Shown here: positions 45,051-57,589 of the stretch, piece after piece
How positions within the stretch are numbered: position 1 is the stretch's first letter
Layout of the letters: each line of letters begins with the position of its first letter
Assembly: GCA_022432975.1 (NCBI GenBank)
Contig: CM039511.1
Coordinates: 25,349,153-25,413,152, forward strand
Source of the DNA: Begonia masoniana
Lineage: Eukaryota > Streptophyta > Magnoliopsida > Cucurbitales > Begoniaceae
DNA: 64,000 nucleotides
Direction of reading: 5' to 3'
Made by a program: the position numbers and the translations under genes
Notes under the pieces: generated by a model
Database searches by the model: none
Seen by the model: the letters and a program-made list of their open reading frames with translations, nothing else
What the model was told of the DNA's origin: nothing

Positions 45051-48000
45051 ATGGTTAGAGGTCAGCAGAGAGAGACCAATGAGGATAGCAATACCATTGC
45101 TCAGTTGACAGAGTTGGTCATGCGCCAATCTCACCAGATCGAACAACTGATGACTGCCAAGGAGGAACAAGGCAACTCCAGTAGTAATGCAACTCATGAT
45201 CATGGGGGTGATCGTTTTCACCGGCTTCGACCCCCGGTGTTTAATGGACAGGTTTCAAATCCTATCTATGCTGAGGAGTGGGTTCGAAAGATAGAAGACA
45301 TGTTTAAGTATGCGAAGGTTGATGAAGGAGATAAAGTCACGTACGCTGTCTTTCATTTGGAATTGGGTGCAAGGCATTGGTGGGATTCAATCCAGAACAC
45401 CGCTAATGCCGGAGCTATGACTTGGGAGACGTTCAAGATCGCTTTCTTTGACAAGTACTTCAATAAGACTGTTCGGGCCAGCAAGAAGAAGGAATTCATG
45501 AACCTGCGACAAACTGGCTCTGTGACGGACTACATATGCAAGTTTGATGCTTTGTCGCGGTTTGCTCCCCGAATGATTGAGGATGATGAGGACAGGATTT
45601 ACCAATTTGTTCAAGGACTAAAGCCGAGTTTGTACGTGAAAGTAAAGACTACTGGGATACACAATGTACCTTTTGGAGAAGTGACGGCTAAGGCATTGGA
45701 GCTGGAAGAGGCTGAGATGACAGCATATGCACAGCGTGAGCAACCAAGGAAGTTCACAAAGGAAACTCAGCCGCCACCTCGTCAGAACAAAGGATGGCAA
45801 CCGCAACAGAACAGAGGGCCACAGCAACAACAGCAAGGTATAAAGAGACCCTTCAATCCAAATGATGACCAAGGGAAGGGAAAACGACCATTGGCCCCTC
45901 TATGCCCCAACTGCCAGAAGAACCACCATGGTGAGTGCAAGTTGCATTCTGGCCGATGTTTCAGGTGTGACAAAAATGGACATATAGTCAGAGACTGCCC
46001 CATGCCGCCAGATCCGAACCGTGCAAGGGTAGCACCAAGAGTCTATGCAATGATGGAGGATGAGGAAACCGTGCAGCATACGGTCATAACAGGTACAATA
46101 ATGATCTGTGGTATTTCTGCTTACACACTTATTGATACGGGAGCCACACACTCGTTTATATCAACTCTGTTTGTATGCCGACACAACTTAGAACTTTTAC
46201 CAGCCGAAAGGTCGTATGATGTTATGTTACCATCGGGGAAGTCCCTACATTCTGAACAGATTGTTAAAGGTGATGTTGTGACCTTAGGAAGTAAGAAACT
46301 ATATGTAGAACTGGTTGTAATTGACATGAAAGGGTATGAGGTGATATTAGGGATGGATTGGTTATCCAGGCATTATGCCACAATAAGTTGTAGGTCTGGA
46401 TTAGTAGAGTTCCGACCCCCAAATGGAGATCGTTATACCTTCCAAGCTATCCCAAAAATAAGTAAAATGCCAATTATAACTTCACTAGAGGCTCAACGGA
46501 TATTGAAAGATGGTTGTGATTGTTATCTAGCTAGTGTAATGGATACCCGAGCGAAGAATAAGATAGAGCTACAAGATATTTCTATAGTCCGAGAGTTCCC
46601 TGAAGCATTCTTGGACGATTTGCCAGGATTGCCACCTGATAGGGAAATAGAGTTTGTAATTGATACATATCCCGAGGCATTACCTGTGTCTAAGAATCCT
46701 TACCGTATGGCACCTGTCGAATTAAAAGAATTAAAAGTCCAATTACAGGAGTTAGTAGACAAGGGATTCATACGCTCTAGTAGCTCTCCCTGGGGTGCGC
46801 CTGTCTTATTTGTCAAGAAGAAGGATGGTTCTTTGAGGATGTGCATAGATTACAGAGAATTGAACAAACTGACGATTAAGAACAAGTACCCCTTGCCCCG
46901 AATTGATGATTTGTTTGACCAACTGCAAGGAGCAAAAGTGTTTTCAAAAGTAGATTTACGTTCGGGGTATTACCAACTGAAGGTTAAGGAAAGTGACATA
47001 CCTAAGACAGCTTTTAGGACCCGTTATGGACATTATGAATTCCTGGTGATGTCGTTTGGGTTGACCAACGCACCTGCAGCCTTCATGGACTTAATGAATC
47101 GAGTGTTTCGTGAGTATTTGGACAAATTTGTAATTGTGTTTATAGATGATATTCTTATATACTCGCAGACAGAAGCTGACCATGCAGAACACTTAAGAAT
47201 AGTTTTGACAACCCTGAAACAGCATCAACTGTATGCCAAGTTATCTAAATGTGGATTCTGGTTGAGTAAGATCAACTTTTTAGGCCATGTCATTTCTGCT
47301 GAAGGTATATCGGTAGACCCAACCAAGATTCAGGCTGTTAAGGACTGGCCACAGCCAAGGAATGTCAGTGAAGTCCGTAGTTTTCTTGGCTTGGCAGGTT
47401 ATTATAGGAAGTTTATTAAAGGATTTTCTATGATAGCTAAGCCTTTATCTAATTTGACAAAGAAGGACACCAAATACTCTTGGACCAAAGCTTGTGAAGA
47501 TGGCTTCCTGACACTTAAACTAAAGTTAATGACAGCTCCACTATTGACCCTCCCAACCGAAGAAGGGAAGTTTAGTGTTTATTGTGATGCGTCCAAAGTC
47601 GGACTAGGGTGTGTTTTGATGCAAGAAGGCAAAGTTATAGCGTATGCCTCTAGGCAGCTAAAAAGTTACGAGCAGAACTACCCCACTCACGATTTGGAAT
47701 TAGCCGCAGTTGTATTTGCGCTAAAGATTTGGAGACACCATTTGTATGGACGACAGTGCGAAGTATTTTCTGACCATAAGAGCTTGAAATATCTCTTCAC
47801 TCAAAAAGAATTAAACAGGAGACAGAGACGTTGGTTAGAATTTGTTAAAGACTATGACTTCGAAATTAAGTATCATCCAGGCAAGGCTAATGCTGTAGCT
47901 GATGCCTTGAGCAGAATGTCAGCAACAATGCAACCCGCGATATCAGCTGTGTCTATACCTTTGAGGACAGAGATTCAGAAATTGGGATTGGAGTTAGTTC

Positions 48001-49472
48001 CTGAACTGTCGAGTCTACTTGCTACTCTAACTATCCAACCAACCATTTTGGAAAAGATCAAAGAAGTACAACAGAAGAACTTAGAGGAGAATAACAGAAT
48101 ATTGATCAAGATGAAGGATGCCACCTCCGAGTTTAGTCTCTCCAAGGATGGGATCCTGAAGTTTAGAGATAGATGGTATGTCCCTAGTGATGAAGGGTTA
48201 CGTAAGTTAATTCTGGCTGAAGCCCATTCATCTTCCTTCTCTGTGCACCCTGGTAACACCAAGATGTATCGGGATTTAAGGTTATATTATTGGTGGCCAA
48301 ACATGAAGAGGGATGTGGCTAAGTTTGTAGAATCATGTTTGGTATGCCAACAAGTTAAAGCAGAACATCAACGCCCTGGAGGTACCCTTCAGCCTCTACC
48401 TATCCCTGAATGGAAGTGGGAAAACATTGCCATGGATTTTGTTGTAGGTTTGCCAAAGACAACTAAAGGACATGATAGTATTTGGGTCGTGATTGACAGA
48501 ATGACCAAGTCAGCTCACTTCTTACCTGTAAAGATGACCTACACAATGGACCAACTGGCGAACTTGTATGTTCAAGAAATTCTAAGGTTACATGGAACAC
48601 CGGTATCCATTGTCTCTGATCGTGACCCCAGGTTCACCTCACGATTTTGGAAAAGTTTGCAAGGCACGTTAGGAACAAAGTTAACCTTCAGTACTGCGTT
48701 TCATCCACAGACAGATGGCCAATCAGAGAGGACCATTCAGATACTTGAGGATATGTTGAGAGCATGTGTGTTGGACTTTCAGACAACTTGGAATAGACAT
48801 CTACCGTTAGTTGAATTTTCTTACAACAACAGTTATCAGTCCACCATTGGTATGGCACCTTATGAAGCGTTTTATGGCAGGAGGTGCAGGTCGCCCTTGT
48901 ATTGGGATGAAGTTGGCGAAGCGAAACTCCTAGGTCCTGAGTTATTGCAACAGATGTCGGACAAGATTGCCACTATTAGGAAAAGAATGTTAACTGCTCA
49001 AAGCCGGCAGAAGAGTTATGCAGATCAAAGGAGGAGAGACCTTGAGTTTGCTGTTGGTGATGAAGTCTTCCTGAAGATTTCACCATTTAAAGGAGTGCTA
49101 AGATTTGGCAAGAAAGGGAAGCTTAACCCACGGTTCATTGGACCATTTCTTGTTTTGGCAAAGGTTGGAAACACAGCTTACAGATTACAATTACCTCCGT
49201 CATTGGAGAAGGTTCATAATGTTTTTCATGTGTCAATGCTAAGGAAATGCATACGTGATCCAACGCATGTTGTGGTGCCATCAGAAATTGAAATTGAACC
49301 GACTTTGGAGTATGAGGAGAAACCGGTACAATTTTTGGATTCTGCAGTAAAAACTCTAAGGAACAAAGAAATCCCATTGGTGAAAGTTTTGTGGACAAAC
49401 CACGGCATTGAAGAAGCCACTTGGGAGCGGCGACAGGACATGTTGGACAATTATCCAGAGTTGTTTGCTTAA
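45051..49472 (+). CDS. E4 Gag-Pol polyprotein, 1473 aa
   Basis: The start at 45051 (MVRGQQRE) is chosen because the open frame upstream to 44988 crosses the conserved intron and because E5 starts MVRGKD at the same place. In order: capsid ([29 protein letters not shown]), one zinc knuckle [14 protein letters not shown] (residues 303-316), protease DTGATHSF (Asp 362), reverse transcriptase with [13 protein letters not shown] and FIDDILIYS (Asp 699-700), RNase [11 protein letters not shown] (Asp 846), integrase zinc region [19 protein letters not shown], core (Asp about 1129, [21 protein letters not shown]) and a chromodomain-like end ([20 protein letters not shown]). The product would form particles, copy element RNA into DNA and integrate it, with the chromodomain probably guiding it to heterochromatin. 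No stop or frameshift is present. Confidence 0.96.
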   Translation: MVRGQQRETNEDSNTIAQLTELVMRQSHQIEQLMTAKEEQGNSSSNATHDHGGDRFHRLRPPVFNGQVSNPIYAEEWVRKIEDMFKYAKVDEGDKVTYAVFHLELGARHWWDSIQNTANAGAMTWETFKIAFFDKYFNKTVRASKKKEFMNLRQTGSVTDYICKFDALSRFAPRMIEDDEDRIYQFVQGLKPSLYVKVKTTGIHNVPFGEVTAKALELEEAEMTAYAQREQPRKFTKETQPPPRQNKGWQPQQNRGPQQQQQGIKRPFNPNDDQGKGKRPLAPLCPNCQKNHHGECKLHSGRCFRCDKNGHIVRDCPMPPDPNRARVAPRVYAMMEDEETVQHTVITGTIMICGISAYTLIDTGATHSFISTLFVCRHNLELLPAERSYDVMLPSGKSLHSEQIVKGDVVTLGSKKLYVELVVIDMKGYEVILGMDWLSRHYATISCRSGLVEFRPPNGDRYTFQAIPKISKMPIITSLEAQRILKDGCDCYLASVMDTRAKNKIELQDISIVREFPEAFLDDLPGLPPDREIEFVIDTYPEALPVSKNPYRMAPVELKELKVQLQELVDKGFIRSSSSPWGAPVLFVKKKDGSLRMCIDYRELNKLTIKNKYPLPRIDDLFDQLQGAKVFSKVDLRSGYYQLKVKESDIPKTAFRTRYGHYEFLVMSFGLTNAPAAFMDLMNRVFREYLDKFVIVFIDDILIYSQTEADHAEHLRIVLTTLKQHQLYAKLSKCGFWLSKINFLGHVISAEGISVDPTKIQAVKDWPQPRNVSEVRSFLGLAGYYRKFIKGFSMIAKPLSNLTKKDTKYSWTKACEDGFLTLKLKLMTAPLLTLPTEEGKFSVYCDASKVGLGCVLMQEGKVIAYASRQLKSYEQNYPTHDLELAAVVFALKIWRHHLYGRQCEVFSDHKSLKYLFTQKELNRRQRRWLEFVKDYDFEIKYHPGKANAVADALSRMSATMQPAISAVSIPLRTEIQKLGLELVPELSSLLATLTIQPTILEKIKEVQQKNLEENNRILIKMKDATSEFSLSKDGILKFRDRWYVPSDEGLRKLILAEAHSSSFSVHPGNTKMYRDLRLYYWWPNMKRDVAKFVESCLVCQQVKAEHQRPGGTLQPLPIPEWKWENIAMDFVVGLPKTTKGHDSIWVVIDRMTKSAHFLPVKMTYTMDQLANLYVQEILRLHGTPVSIVSDRDPRFTSRFWKSLQGTLGTKLTFSTAFHPQTDGQSERTIQILEDMLRACVLDFQTTWNRHLPLVEFSYNNSYQSTIGMAPYEAFYGRRCRSPLYWDEVGEAKLLGPELLQQMSDKIATIRKRMLTAQSRQKSYADQRRRDLEFAVGDEVFLKISPFKGVLRFGKKGKLNPRFIGPFLVLAKVGNTAYRLQLPPSLEKVHNVFHVSMLRKCIRDPTHVVVPSEIEIEPTLEYEEKPVQFLDSAVKTLRNKEIPLVKVLWTNHGIEEATWERRQDMLDNYPELFA

Positions 49473-49500
49473 GCAATTTTCGAGGACGAAAATTTTGTTT

Positions 49501-49513
49501 AAGGAGGGGTGGA
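49501..49513 (+). other. E4 polypurine tract
   Basis: AAGGAGGGGTGGA directly before the 3' LTR. Confidence 0.88.
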
Positions 49514-51971
49514 TGTAACACCCGAGTTACGACTAGGTAATTTTCCTAACTGTATTAATGGTCATGAACATTTAATCTTCGCGATTTAGAATTTTAAGAC
49601 AAGTGTAATTAATTACATGTGGGTTTAAACTAGGTCGAGTGGCAAAGTTGTAATAATAGAGGGCTTAGACCGATATTTAAAGGAAGTGGAAATGATTTAA
49701 ACCTCATTAACTCACTGTAGCCGACATCCTCCATTCTCGGCGATTCCTTCTCTCGCAAGCTCTCGCCCTCTGCCTGCCTGTAATCCTTCCTTCGACGACC
49801 AGTTCCCTTGCTATTTCTCGGTTACCTTACGCTCGAGGTATGAGTTAGACAATGTAGTTATCAGTTAATCGTTTAGCTCTGTTTTCAGCTTGAACCCGTA
49901 ACTCAAATCCTTAAACAACAGGGTAATAATATAGTTCATTGTTAATCTGAGAGTGATAATGTCATTCCGAATCAGTTTTGGACATTTAAAAACAATCAAC
50001 CCTGAGTAACCGATAGTCGAATCTGTCTATTTCAGTTCTTGGATTTCAGATCTTGCACAGAGCGTTAGACTAAGGATTCAGGATGGCTTTGTCTATTAGA
50101 TCCTAGGATGACTTGAGGTTAGAACTTATAGGGCTTTGTTTTAACTACTGCAATGTGAATGTTTTAGGTGAAGAAGTTTGAAGAGAAAGAGCTCAAAGTG
50201 CTAAGGAGACCAGGTAAGTGAATGTATAGGTTTCTCGGTCAATAGGACCCTACATCAAAGGATGCTAAATAGAAACTCGTACGATGATTAGTAGTTCTCT
50301 CATGTTACTGTCTAGCATTTATGTCGACGATTGGTTCGATAGTAAGCTTTTCATACTGGCTGAATGTTCTGTCCTACAGCTTGGACGAGTTAAAGAACCC
50401 CATGCTCATGCATTATCAATGTTTTATGCACATGAAAATGTTTTAAAAGCATGTTCTCTCATGAACAAGATAAGATGATAAAATCCCTACAACGTGGATG
50501 AGTGGGGGTTGGGGGCGGTTCGGCGTATGTCACAGTCCACAGTAGGACATATGAATACAACCCGCAGTAGGGACCATGATCAAACTCACTGTCGAACCCC
50601 CTTTACCGGCACAAATCCTCTCTCATCCCACGCAACATGAACAATGATATGAATAACGAATATGGTTCAGCGATATGGACTATGATACGAACGATGAATG
50701 TGTTTCAGCGACGTGAACTATGTAATGAATGATGAATATGGAATAATGATTATGAACAAGAAAAGACTCATGACCACGTTTTTCTCTGAATTATGCATTC
50801 ATGCTATTGTTGCATTCCTTACTAAGCATTAGGCTTATAGTTTAAACCTTTGATGTAGGTGACGAGTTTTCAGGTGAGGGATTCAAGTTAAATGAGGAAG
50901 TCTAAGTTTGGCTGTTGGAGAATGCTCAGTGTGACAGTGAAGGCTGGATTGGCGAATAAGTTCTCTGGTTTATGCTCTATGAACATTATTAATGATTTTA
51001 ATATGGAAGTATAAGTAGAATGAAGTTATTTCATAGTACTGGGATTTGAAATTATCTGGATGCTTACTGGATAGAGGATGGTACAGTTTATTGAATATCT
51101 TTTGTTAAGACTTCCGATATATGTACTCTGAGGGAATCATTGATTTCTTTTTACAGAAATGTTAAGTCTAGAAAGTTTGAGACTTGTTCATGATTATGTC
51201 TATTGGGAGATGATGTTTAGTCCTACCGGTAGGAGTGGTGTGTTTTCCATCGGTAGATGCAGGGTGTTTTCTATCGGTAGCTGTAGTATGTTATCAGTCG
51301 GTAAATATAAAGGATTTCTTTTGCTATCGGTAGAAGTAGTGAGATTTCTGTCGGTAGATACAGTGTGTTTATATCGGGTGATGTAGGAGTCTTTTTCCCT
51401 GTCACCTAGTCATCGGTAGATGTAGTTTATATATTTTTCCTGCTGACGTCATCGGCAAATACAGTTTGTTTATCTTCCTGCTGACATCATCGGCAGATGT
51501 AGTTTATATACCTTCCTGCTGACGACATCGGCAGACGCGGTTTGATTATCTGGCGGCTGACGTCATCGGCAGATGCGGTTTGTATATCTGCCGACGAATG
51601 TTTAATGAATTGTGTGGGATACACGTGACTGTCGGTTGATGTGAGAACTTACATCTATCGATGGGTGATTAATGAATCACGTGAAATGCACGGGATAACC
51701 GGAAGATGTAGCTTTGTTTTTTTTTGGTAGATGTGAGCCCTCTCCTGCCTTGTCGTTTAGTGATCGGCAGATGAAAGTGAAGTTTCGTTGTTGAGTTCGG
51801 CAGATGCTTTTTTAAAACCCCCAGCCAAATGTCTTATTTCATTGTCCATGTCCTACATGTGACTACAGAATTAGTATTTCCGCTGCTTAGTAAAGAAAAA
51901 AATATATATAAAAGAGTGAAAGGAGTGAGTAAAGTCATGAATTACGTGGCGATCCTTCCCAGGTCGTTACA
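49514..51971 (+). mobile_element. E4 3' LTR
   Basis: 2458 bp, from TGTAACACCCGAG to GGTCGTTACA. It differs from the 5' LTR at about twenty sites and by an 8-bp deletion in a CATTCATG direct repeat near 50805. It carries the second micro-exon copy at 50168-50213. Confidence 0.95.
50168..50213 (+). other. Predicted LTR micro-exon, E4 3' LTR (46 nt)
   Basis: Same boundaries as in the 5' LTR, GTTTTAG before and CCAG/GTAAGTGAATG after. Confidence 0.55.
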
Positions 51972-52525
51972 AGTATAGTTCTCTGTGCAGTTTGAAATCC
52001 AAAACCCAAAACAGACAGATTCGATTAGCGATAACTCAGGGTTGGTTGTTTACTATCCAAAATCGATTCGGAATGACATTACCACTTCCAGATTTTAAAA
52101 TATCCTTACAAATACTCGGCCATTGAAGAGTCCAGAACTTCAACACATAGCTGAAAACAGAGCTTAACGACTAAAAGACAGCTACATTGCCAAACTCGTA
52201 CCTTGAGCACAAAGTAGCCGAGAAGCAGCAAGGAAACCGATCGTCGAAGGAGGGATTTCTAGCTGACAGAGAGCGAGAGCTCGGGAGGGGAAATCACCGA
52301 GAGTAAGAGGTGACGGCTACAGTGGTTTAAATGAGGTTTGAATCCTTTCCTTTTTCTTTAAATACAGGCCTCAATCCTCCATTATTACAACTTTGCCACA
52401 CAACCTAGTTTAAATCCACATGTAATTAATTAAGCTTGGCATAAAATTCTAAATCGTGAAGATTGAATAATCATGGCCGTTAATTCAGTTAGGAAGTCAC
52501 CTGGTTGAAGTTGTCGGGTGTTACA
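51972..52525 (-). mobile_element. Solo LTR D (minus), first part
   Basis: The 5' end of LTR D as read on minus, beginning TGTAACACCCGACAAC at 52525. It holds the TATA-like region and pyrimidine-rich leader (52200-52320 on plus as purine-rich DNA) and a donor CAAG/GTACGAG near 52202. It stops at the AGTAT duplication of E4. Confidence 0.9.
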
Positions 52526-53852
52526 GATTTAGTGCTCGGGTGTAGCACCCTGAGAAGGCCTCATCGGGATTCAATGCTCGGATGTAGCACCCCGAGAGGG
52601 CTCCTACGAGAGATCAACGGCTAAAGATACGTAATGATCGATATGGGAGGAGATCGTGTATGGTCGTCCAATGGGCGGGGCCCAAATGTGTGCTGTCCGA
52701 TCTTTCTCTATTGGGTCAAGGTGTGGCCATCCAATGAGCGGGGCTCAAATGTGTGCCTACTTGATCCACACAGAAAAGTGAAAGATTAATGAAACGAGAA
52801 CAACAGAGTGAGTAGAAACTGCATGTGTTAAAGGTTGAGTATGCATTATGTTTTTACATTCATTATTCCTTACTTGCTAAGCATTAGGCTTACGTTTTGT
52901 GTTCTATGGTGTAGGTTATGACTAAATCTCAAGTGAGCTAGATGAGGGAGGCCAAGATTAGGATGCAGTCGGTGGCGCAGTCTGTATGCCGGTGCGGGCA
53001 GTTGTTGGGGGGTCTTGACCATGGAGTGGCTGGGAGGTGTGGTCATTGTGTGGGATTTTCGATTGTGTATATAGAGGTGCACTTATAACTCTTTTGGATG
53101 TTTGGGATCTTGTTGTAAATGTTGTTTCAGGATTTTGGGTTTTATAAAAATTAAACGTTATGCTGCTCGGTTTTTCATAAAAATAAAGGTGTTTGTTTTC
53201 ACAAATTTTTACGTTTTCGCTATCGTTTTCGAGTCAAATTTTTAGGATTTTCACATGTCGGGAAGTTGAATATGTTGGGAAAAGGTTTAGGTAAGTTTTA
53301 GGTAATTTGGTTGAGTGAAATGTGAAGAAAATTGAGAAAAATGTGGAAAGGGGTCGAAGATGGCGTTGGTGGCCGAGGAGTGCGTGCGTGGGGCTGCTGG
53401 AGGGCGCGTGGGCGTGCGCGCGCTGTGGTGCACGTAGCGCCAAGTGCCGATCGATCAACGAGGTGTGTTGTTTTTGGTCGAGCGACCCGAGAGGTTTCTG
53501 ATCAATCGGCGCTCGCGCCAATCGATTGCCTCGGGTGCACACAGGTTGCGCGCAGTGGCAGTGCACTATGGGCGCGCTGCCTGGGCGACGCGCGCACCGA
53601 GTGCGCGCACGCGGCATTCTTGTGGCTCACTTTGATTTTTTTTCAAATTTTTCTTATTTTAAATATGTTTTAACCCAACCTTTTCGGACGCATTTGGCAC
53701 GTATTTTAGCACATTTTTCACTCATTTTTTAGGGTTCGAAAAACCCAAAAATCGAGTCAAAATTTTTTGAAAATTTATTTAAACTTCGTTTTAAATGTGG
53801 TAATGATGAGTAAAGTAGCGCATCGAACTAGAGTGGGTACAGGGACGTTACA
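52526..53852 (+). mobile_element. Solo LTR F, right part
   Basis: It resumes at GATTT and contains repeats of GCTCGGGTGTAGCACCC and AATGGGCGGGGC..AAATGTGTG (52531-52770), GCATTAGGCTTA, the acceptor TATGGTGTAG ending at 52914, a GC-rich module at 53340-53620, and the end CAGGGACGTTACA. The following bases repeat the left flank. Confidence 0.85.
53340..53620. repeat. GC-rich, CpG-rich module in LTR F
   Basis: About 280 bp of much higher GC than its surroundings, rich in GCGCGC, GTGCGTG and palindromes such as CGATCGATC and GGCGCTCGCGCC. It occupies the position of the palindromic module in other LTRs. Overlapping open frames on both strands follow from its composition. Confidence 0.7.
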
Positions 53853-53908
53853 CTTACAAACATAACACATACTCGGCTAGAACATGCTCTAGCTAGCGAC
53901 ACCAACAC
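53853..53908 (+). repeat. 56-bp flank copy right of solo LTR F
   Basis: Starts CTTACAAACATAACACATAC and matches 30253-30309; it continues into unrelated DNA (TTGACTTTTATT). Confidence 0.85.
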
Positions 53909-56607
53909 TTGACTTTTATTTAAAAAACTATTACATCTTTACATATTTAAAAAAAATATAAAACAAAAGTAACTCCTAAGTCCTAAATTCAACAATTGAA
54001 CCAAATTAAAGAACATTACGATCCTTTTTTCAAATGGATTTGGTTTAACTCCATTGAGACGAAATGCACTTCATAGCAAATGATGTTCACTTTTTATGCA
54101 AGACCCTCTTCTCAAAATCTTTAGATGTCCTCTACAATCTTAACGAAAATAAATTTTTGATAAAAGATTGCGAATATTGACAATTACACTAAATGCTCAT
54201 TGGAGTTTAGATTGTCGATAATTTTAGAATATCTACGAAGCCTTTTAAATTGTGCTTGATTTTCTCCTTATTCTTTTTATTAATAACTCAAAAATATATA
54301 AAGATGTTATGGTTGCAAATTATTCATTGACTACAATTTCCTCCATGATCATCTACAAAAAAAACACTAGAATTATTATTAAAAAAATTTCATACTTGAT
54401 TGTGAGTTGCTGCCTATAACATATCATTCTCCTTTGTTGAAAAGGATTACCTCAAATCCAATAGTTCTCTGTCATTGTGATATGTCTCAGAGGGTCATTA
54501 CTCGATCCCAAACAAAGGTGATATGCCCACGACCTCGATCCATCGAGCACAAGTCGAGGTATGTATTTATTTTATCTATTTTATCTAACTAATGGATTTG
54601 TGGAATTTTGTAGGTAAATTGCCTCAAGGCTTGAAGTGAATCAAAGAAGAATGAATTTGTTTTCCTTAAATTCAAATTATGTAAACAAGCCTTGTATTTA
54701 ATTTGTGTAATTTAGGATACTTTAATTTTGTTTAAAACTCATTAATTGGCAAACTTTAGCCTTTTAGAATGTGTATTTTTGTAATAGTCTTCAAAGGAAA
54801 GTGAACCGAGGCCAAGAGAATGCTGAACCAAGGCTGAACCGGTTGAACTAAGGAGAACAAAGCTTGAACCGGATTGAACCAAGGAGAACAAAGCCTGAAC
54901 CGGCCAAACCAAAGGCTGAACCAAGCAGGCTCAAAGGAAATGAACCGGCCCTGCCCAGCGAACCGCCCGAGTAGCATTCTTCTTCGCTGCCAACGGCTAT
55001 TTTTCTAGCCGTTGCCGACGCCTTTTCTGTCGAAGCTTCTCCGCCTTCTCCGTTCTTCTCTGTGTATTTAAGCATTCCTGTAGCTCTGTAAAATGTTAGC
55101 TATTGATTTGAATTTTTGGAAACGAAAGAGAGAGTTTTTCCTTTGTTGAGAGAAACCTGAGAGGTTCTCTGATGCGTAGCCGGTGCTCGTCGCCTGAGGC
55201 TTCACCAAATTGCTTCCCGAGTTTTGGATGCTTAAAGTAGCTCTTATTCCTCTCCCTCTCGTCGCCATTCTTGAGTTGGCAGTGAGGCGAAGCTGGATGA
55301 AATCCTGTTCCTAGCGCTGTGAAACCATCTCTGGCAAGAACGAGTTTCTCACCTGAAGCTCTGTAACTTCTGGGCCAGCCACGGGTTCCCTCTTCGTTCA
55401 CCGTCGACTGCTTCTGAGGGAGAAGCAATGAATGACAAGGCCATTTTCCCTTCTGCTGGAGCTCTTCTTCAAGGAGCAGAGTTTCTGTCTTCGGCGACAA
55501 CCTTTGCCTGAAGACCCGGTAATGGCCCTTTCCAATCTCCGGCGTTCTTGTAGGTAATTATTGGTCCTTTCTAGCCAAGAGTCCTGCACACCCACCTCCT
55601 CTATTTGTGTGTTTCTTTTCGAAAATTTTCACTCTGTTCACCTCTGTTTAGCATCAGTTATTGGGTGTCTTTGAGCACCTATGTTTTCATTGTCTTCCGC
55701 ATGCGTTTTCTAACCCCATTTGCAGGCCAGTAGTCTATCAAGGCTCAAGCTTTATCTAACCTATTTACCGACAAGTTTAATTTTTTTTGCAGGTGATGAT
55801 AATTTCGATGATATTATTGAAGACTTGGATTTGGGACTTAGTACAAAAGACATGGAGCAACCATTAAATGTGCTCACATGGGAATCGAGGTTGGAAGATC
55901 AAGAAGAGGGAATTTGTCTTCCCTAAAACACTTTGTAAACTAAACACTTTAGTTTTATGTTTTCTTTGTATTATGTTGGCAAACATTGGCTTTTTATGTA
56001 ACCTTATTAATTGTATACATCATTAAGGATTAGGATTAGATGTATGGTAGGTTAGAAGATGGTTTGAAGATGGTTCAAAACACAATTGCATGGCTTGCAT
56101 GCAAGGACCACGCGGTTCAAAGAAAACCACCCCATTTGGGTGCCAAATTAGAGTTGGGACCATTACCCCTATTTGCTGATCATTTGCTACCTTTTGAGGG
56201 AGATATGTTGGAGTTTCCTTTCTTGAAGAAAACCTTGGATGGATGACATGACAACCCTTAGCCATTGGATCAAATTGCACACATTCATCTTGGCCATCCA
56301 AGTGAAGTTGAAGACAAAGTGTCCAAGGTTCGGCCGAGCCCCTCCAACGACTCTTTTGGAGCCTCATTTCCAACCAAACCCTCCAACCATCCTTAGGTAT
56401 AGATAAGCATGGTATTGGTGTTTGTAAAAGGTTGTTGTTGAATGAAATAGAGGGTGTTTTCTTAAGAGAAACCAAGGCGGTTTAAAAACCGAAGGTAAGC
56501 CTCGGTGTGTACTCACCCAAGAGGAGTGCGCCTCCATTACCTCCAAGTTCAAGGTCGCTTGAAGGTTCTTATTTCCATCATTCTCTCCATTCTTTTAAGA
56601 GTTGGCA
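53909..56607. other. Unassigned region, perhaps an old retroelement or gene fragment
   Basis: I recognise no complete gene. A possible coding scrap at 54485-54560 reads MSQRVITRSQTK and ends at a donor-like GAG/GTATGT, with an acceptor TTTTGTAG ending at 54614. A second scrap, GDDNFDDIIEDLDLGLSTKD, follows a T-rich acceptor TTTTTTGCAG ending at 55793 and stops at 55924-55926. The sequence after the first scrap (AAGAATGAATTTGTTTTCC, then TTGGCAAACTTTAGCC) recurs in diverged form after the second (GAAGAGGGAATTTGTCTTCC, then TTGGCAAACATTGGC), so the two ends may be duplicated. A 31-bp repeat around TTGAACC(A/T)AAGGAGAACAA lies at 54830-54900. Confidence 0.35.
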
Positions 56608-57544
56608 TGTAATACACGGTTTTTACGGGATATTAATATTATAATATATGATGACATTTTTGTAAATATGTAAAATCAACTCTGTTTTGCAAACGGAGAG
56701 CCTTATTACAATCCTAACGATTAATAAGAATTTTAAGAAATTTACGAGAATTTTTGGAGTAATAACGCTATATTTCGAGTAATTGTGTTTCTCGTAATAT
56801 AAAGAACGTTTTAGTAAAAATAGTAAACGAGGTCCGATTTGAGAATGGAAAGTTTTAATAAATCCCAAATAATAAGTTGGACTTATTGGTGAAATAAGGA
56901 GATTTGGTGAAACCGAATAGCTAGTTAATTAACGAAACAAAGAATGAAACAAATAGAAAATCAAAGGAAGGGCAAAAACGGTAATTTGCCTAGTCAATAT
57001 TATAAAAAATAACAAATCTCTTCTTCCTTCACCATTTTCACGCCAGAGAGCTTCTCCTCTTGCGATTTCCTCTCTGCCAGTCGACGATCTCCTCCGTTCC
57101 GACCTCCGTTTCTCCTCCGATCGACTCGTTTCCTTTGTGTTTTCTCCTCCTCTCGCAACCCTAGGTACGAATCTATGATTTCGTAACGTTAGTTTTCAGT
57201 TTTCACGGAGTTAGAATGTTAGGGTTTCGTTAGAGTTTATGTTAAAAACGCGATTTAGGGTTCGAAATTGATAAGTTTATCGTAATTAAGGATATAGTGA
57301 ATGTATTGGACGTTATTGGACGAATTTAATTGATTTAGGACGAATCTTAAAATGTGTGAATTTTCGAGTTTTAGGGAAAAACTCGTTAATTGTTGTTTCG
57401 AGGTATCAATCGTAAATTGTTCGTCGATATGCCTCGATTAGTTTAGTTAGAACTTTTAGGAATTTCCATAGTTAAGGTTTCGTTAAATTTGGACGTTTAG
57501 TAACTAAAACTTGTTTTAACATCGACCGTTGTGTTTTACCTCAG

Positions 57545-57589
57545 ACAAACAACGCTCGTGGACGGAGCTCGAGGTTCAGTGCGCACAAG
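57545..57589 (+). other. Predicted LTR micro-exon, E5 (45 nt)
   Basis: TTTAACATC upstream, GTTTTACCTCAG before it, CACAAG/GTAAGTTCTCG after it. No ATG inside. Confidence 0.55.

Larger units (their letters stand above)
42421..51971 (+). mobile_element. E4, complete Tekay-like chromovirus
   Basis: A 9551-bp element flanked by AGTAT (42416-42420, 51972-51976). It has LTRs of 2466 and 2458 bp, a primer site, one unbroken gag-pol frame and a polypurine tract. By eye the LTRs differ at about twenty bases plus small indels, so it looks young. It is the innermost layer of the right nest and the only element here with every protein-coding part intact, hence the best candidate for an autonomous copy. 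Confidence 0.95.

Noticed and set aside
53234..53732. Overlapping Arg/Ala-rich frames on both strands
   Set aside because: They reflect GC-rich composition within LTR F; no conserved domain or start context is visible.
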